A stretch of DNA of 64,000 bases from Oceanobacillus zhaokaii (GTDB taxonomy: Bacteria > Bacillota > Bacilli > Bacillales > Amphibacillaceae), in the NCBI RefSeq assembly GCF_003352005.1, contig NZ_CP024848.1, positions 1,745,001 to 1,809,000 of the forward strand. The letters run 5' to 3'. Below the pieces are notes generated by a model, which was not told the DNA's origin, made no database searches, and worked only from the letters and a program-made list of their open reading frames with translations. A program made the translations under genes and the position numbers. Shown one piece after another: positions 62,954-64,000 of this stretch; positions within the stretch are counted from its first letter, which is position 1; each line of letters begins with the position of its first letter.

Positions 62954-62982
62954 TTGACTAATCAGTTTCAAGGATTTATAAT
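62954..62982 (+). promoter_or_regulatory. Predicted distal sigma-A promoter of xerC
   Basis: TTGACT (62954-62959), 17-base spacer, TATAAT (62977-62982). The predicted transcript would have an untranslated leader of about 165 bases before xerC. Confidence 0.6.
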
Positions 62983-63097
62983 ATCGCTTTGGTAGGTCGA
63001 ATTTAGTTTATTAGCTAAATTAACAAATCGTTTGAAAAATACCATTAATACATAATTGGCTACGATTCAGAATTTTGTTGCAATTTAGTCAAATTTA

Positions 63098-63126
63098 TTG
63101 CATCAGTAAGATTTGTATGGTATGAT
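63098..63126 (+). promoter_or_regulatory. Predicted proximal sigma-A promoter of xerC
   Basis: TTGCAT (63098-63103), 17-base spacer, TATGAT (63121-63126), 29 bases before the xerC ATG. Confidence 0.7.
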
Positions 63127-63155
63127 TTATTCGCAGTCCTATTGAGGTGCATAAA

Positions 63156-64000
63156 ATGGAAGAATTCTTTACTCAGTTTCAATCATTTGTTGAATATTTG
63201 CAGATAGAAAAAAACGCTTCTCCGTATACCGTGAAGTGTTATCAGAGTGATCTGGAATCTTTCTCAGGATTTTTAAATCAAGAAGGGATTCATCAATTGA
63301 ACGATGTTAATCATCAAGTTGTTCGATTGTTCCTAACGAATTTATATAATCAAAAACTAAGTAGAAGATCTGTATCAAGAAAAATCTCTTCGTTACGTAG
63401 TTTTTATAAATTCATGGAACGGGAGAAGCAAGTTGAAACCAATCCGTTTATTCAAATAACATTACCTAAAACAACGAAACCGATTCCAGGTTTTTTATAT
63501 ATGGAGGAACTAGAAAAGCTGTTTGAAGTAAGTGATATGACGGAACCTTTAGGCCAACGTGATCAGGCAATCTTGGAAACTCTTTATGGTACTGGTATAA
63601 GAGTAAGTGAATGTCAAGGCATTAAGTTAGGCGACATTGATTTTACAATTGGTACCATCTTTATTAAAGGGAAGGGTCGGAAAGAGCGTTATGTTCCTTT
63701 TGGAAGGTATGCAGAAATTGCCTTGGAGACGTACATACAAGAAGGCAGACAGAAGCTACTGGAAAAATCAGGAATAGAAACGGACGCTCTATTCTTAAAT
63801 GCACGTGGTAGAACACTAACAGTAAGAGGTATACGACTTATTCTGAATAAGATGGTTGATAATGCGGCATTAACTGTTCATGTACACCCACATAAATTAC
63901 GGCATACATTTGCAACTCATTTACTAAATGAAGGTGCTGATCTCCGTACCGTGCAAGAACTACTCGGGCATGATAATTTATCTTCCACTCAAATCTATAC
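63156..64000 (+). CDS. xerC (codV): Tyrosine recombinase XerC (CodV), 3' end cut by window
   Basis: Chromosome dimer recombinase acting at dif with XerD. 281 complete codons are visible: N-terminal SAM-like core-binding domain (about 1-90) and catalytic domain with Arg149 (GTGIRVSE), Lys173 (KGKGRKERY), His246 and Arg249 (HPHKLRH), His272 (LLGHDNLSS) and Tyr281, the last full codon in the window. All catalytic residues are present, so only a short tail is missing. ATG 63156 follows TTGAGGTG. In B. subtilis the clpQ-clpY-codY genes follow. Confidence 0.95.
   Translation, partial: MEEFFTQFQSFVEYLQIEKNASPYTVKCYQSDLESFSGFLNQEGIHQLNDVNHQVVRLFLTNLYNQKLSRRSVSRKISSLRSFYKFMEREKQVETNPFIQITLPKTTKPIPGFLYMEELEKLFEVSDMTEPLGQRDQAILETLYGTGIRVSECQGIKLGDIDFTIGTIFIKGKGRKERYVPFGRYAEIALETYIQEGRQKLLEKSGIETDALFLNARGRTLTVRGIRLILNKMVDNAALTVHVHPHKLRHTFATHLLNEGADLRTVQELLGHDNLSSTQIY

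Overview
The window is a stretch of core chromosome from a low-GC, spore-forming Bacillaceae, most likely an Oceanobacillus/Virgibacillus-type organism. The evidence is the AT-rich sequence, strong GGAGG ribosome binding sites, many TTG starts, a spoVM gene, and a gene order that follows the Bacillus subtilis pyr-to-codV segment almost gene for gene. The genus is inferred from family resemblance recalled from memory; no database was searched.

Layout. (1) 1-8816: the pyrimidine operon pyrB(partial)-pyrC-carA-carB-pyrK-pyrD-pyrF-pyrE, all overlapping or nearly so, encoding UMP synthesis. (2) 8817-11922: an accessory island with a divergent methyltransferase/LysR pair bracketed by two inverted copies of an intergenic repeat element, then an ohr peroxidase gene. 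(3) 12034-16493: rqcH (minus strand) and a Ca2+ P-type ATPase. (4) 16979-30601: yicC-remA-gmk-rpoZ, coaBC-priA-fmt-rsmB, prpC-prkC-rsgA-rpe-thiN-spoVM. (5) 31133-37828: rpmB (minus strand), asp23-like yloU with fakA, sdaAB-sdaAA, recG. (6) 38021-42351: the lipid cluster fapR-plsX-fabD-fabG-acpP, then rnc. (7) 42407-49257: a small UPF0435 gene (minus strand), smc-ftsY, ylxM-ffh. (8) 49595-53844: rpsP-khpA-ylqD-rimM-trmD, rplS, lepB, rbgA. (9) 54378-64000: rnhB, ylqG-ylqH, sucCD, dprA, topA, and xerC cut by the window edge just after its catalytic tyrosine.

Compared with the B. subtilis order, three genes are missing where they would be expected: def between priA and fmt, rlmN between rsmB and prpC, and trmFO between topA and xerC. 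A signal peptidase gene and a UPF0435 gene are present in addition.

No transposase, integrated phage, CRISPR array, tRNA or rRNA was found. The non-housekeeping content lies between genes. Six MITE-like, non-coding elements of about 210-390 bp (here called A-F) share terminal inverted repeats resembling GTTGATATAAAcTGCGAAC and a central hairpin-rich core bounded by GAAATACAC/GTGTATTTC. One of them (F) carries a second type of repeat nested inside it. A G+C-rich, strongly structured stretch between ffh and rpsP has two competing 3' hairpins, one terminator-like, and I could not match it to a known RNA class. There is a multi-hairpin leader before smc. A FapR-type operator lies in front of fapR, and a second, unexpected one lies in front of yloU-fakA. 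This would link exogenous fatty-acid use to the malonyl-CoA regulator.
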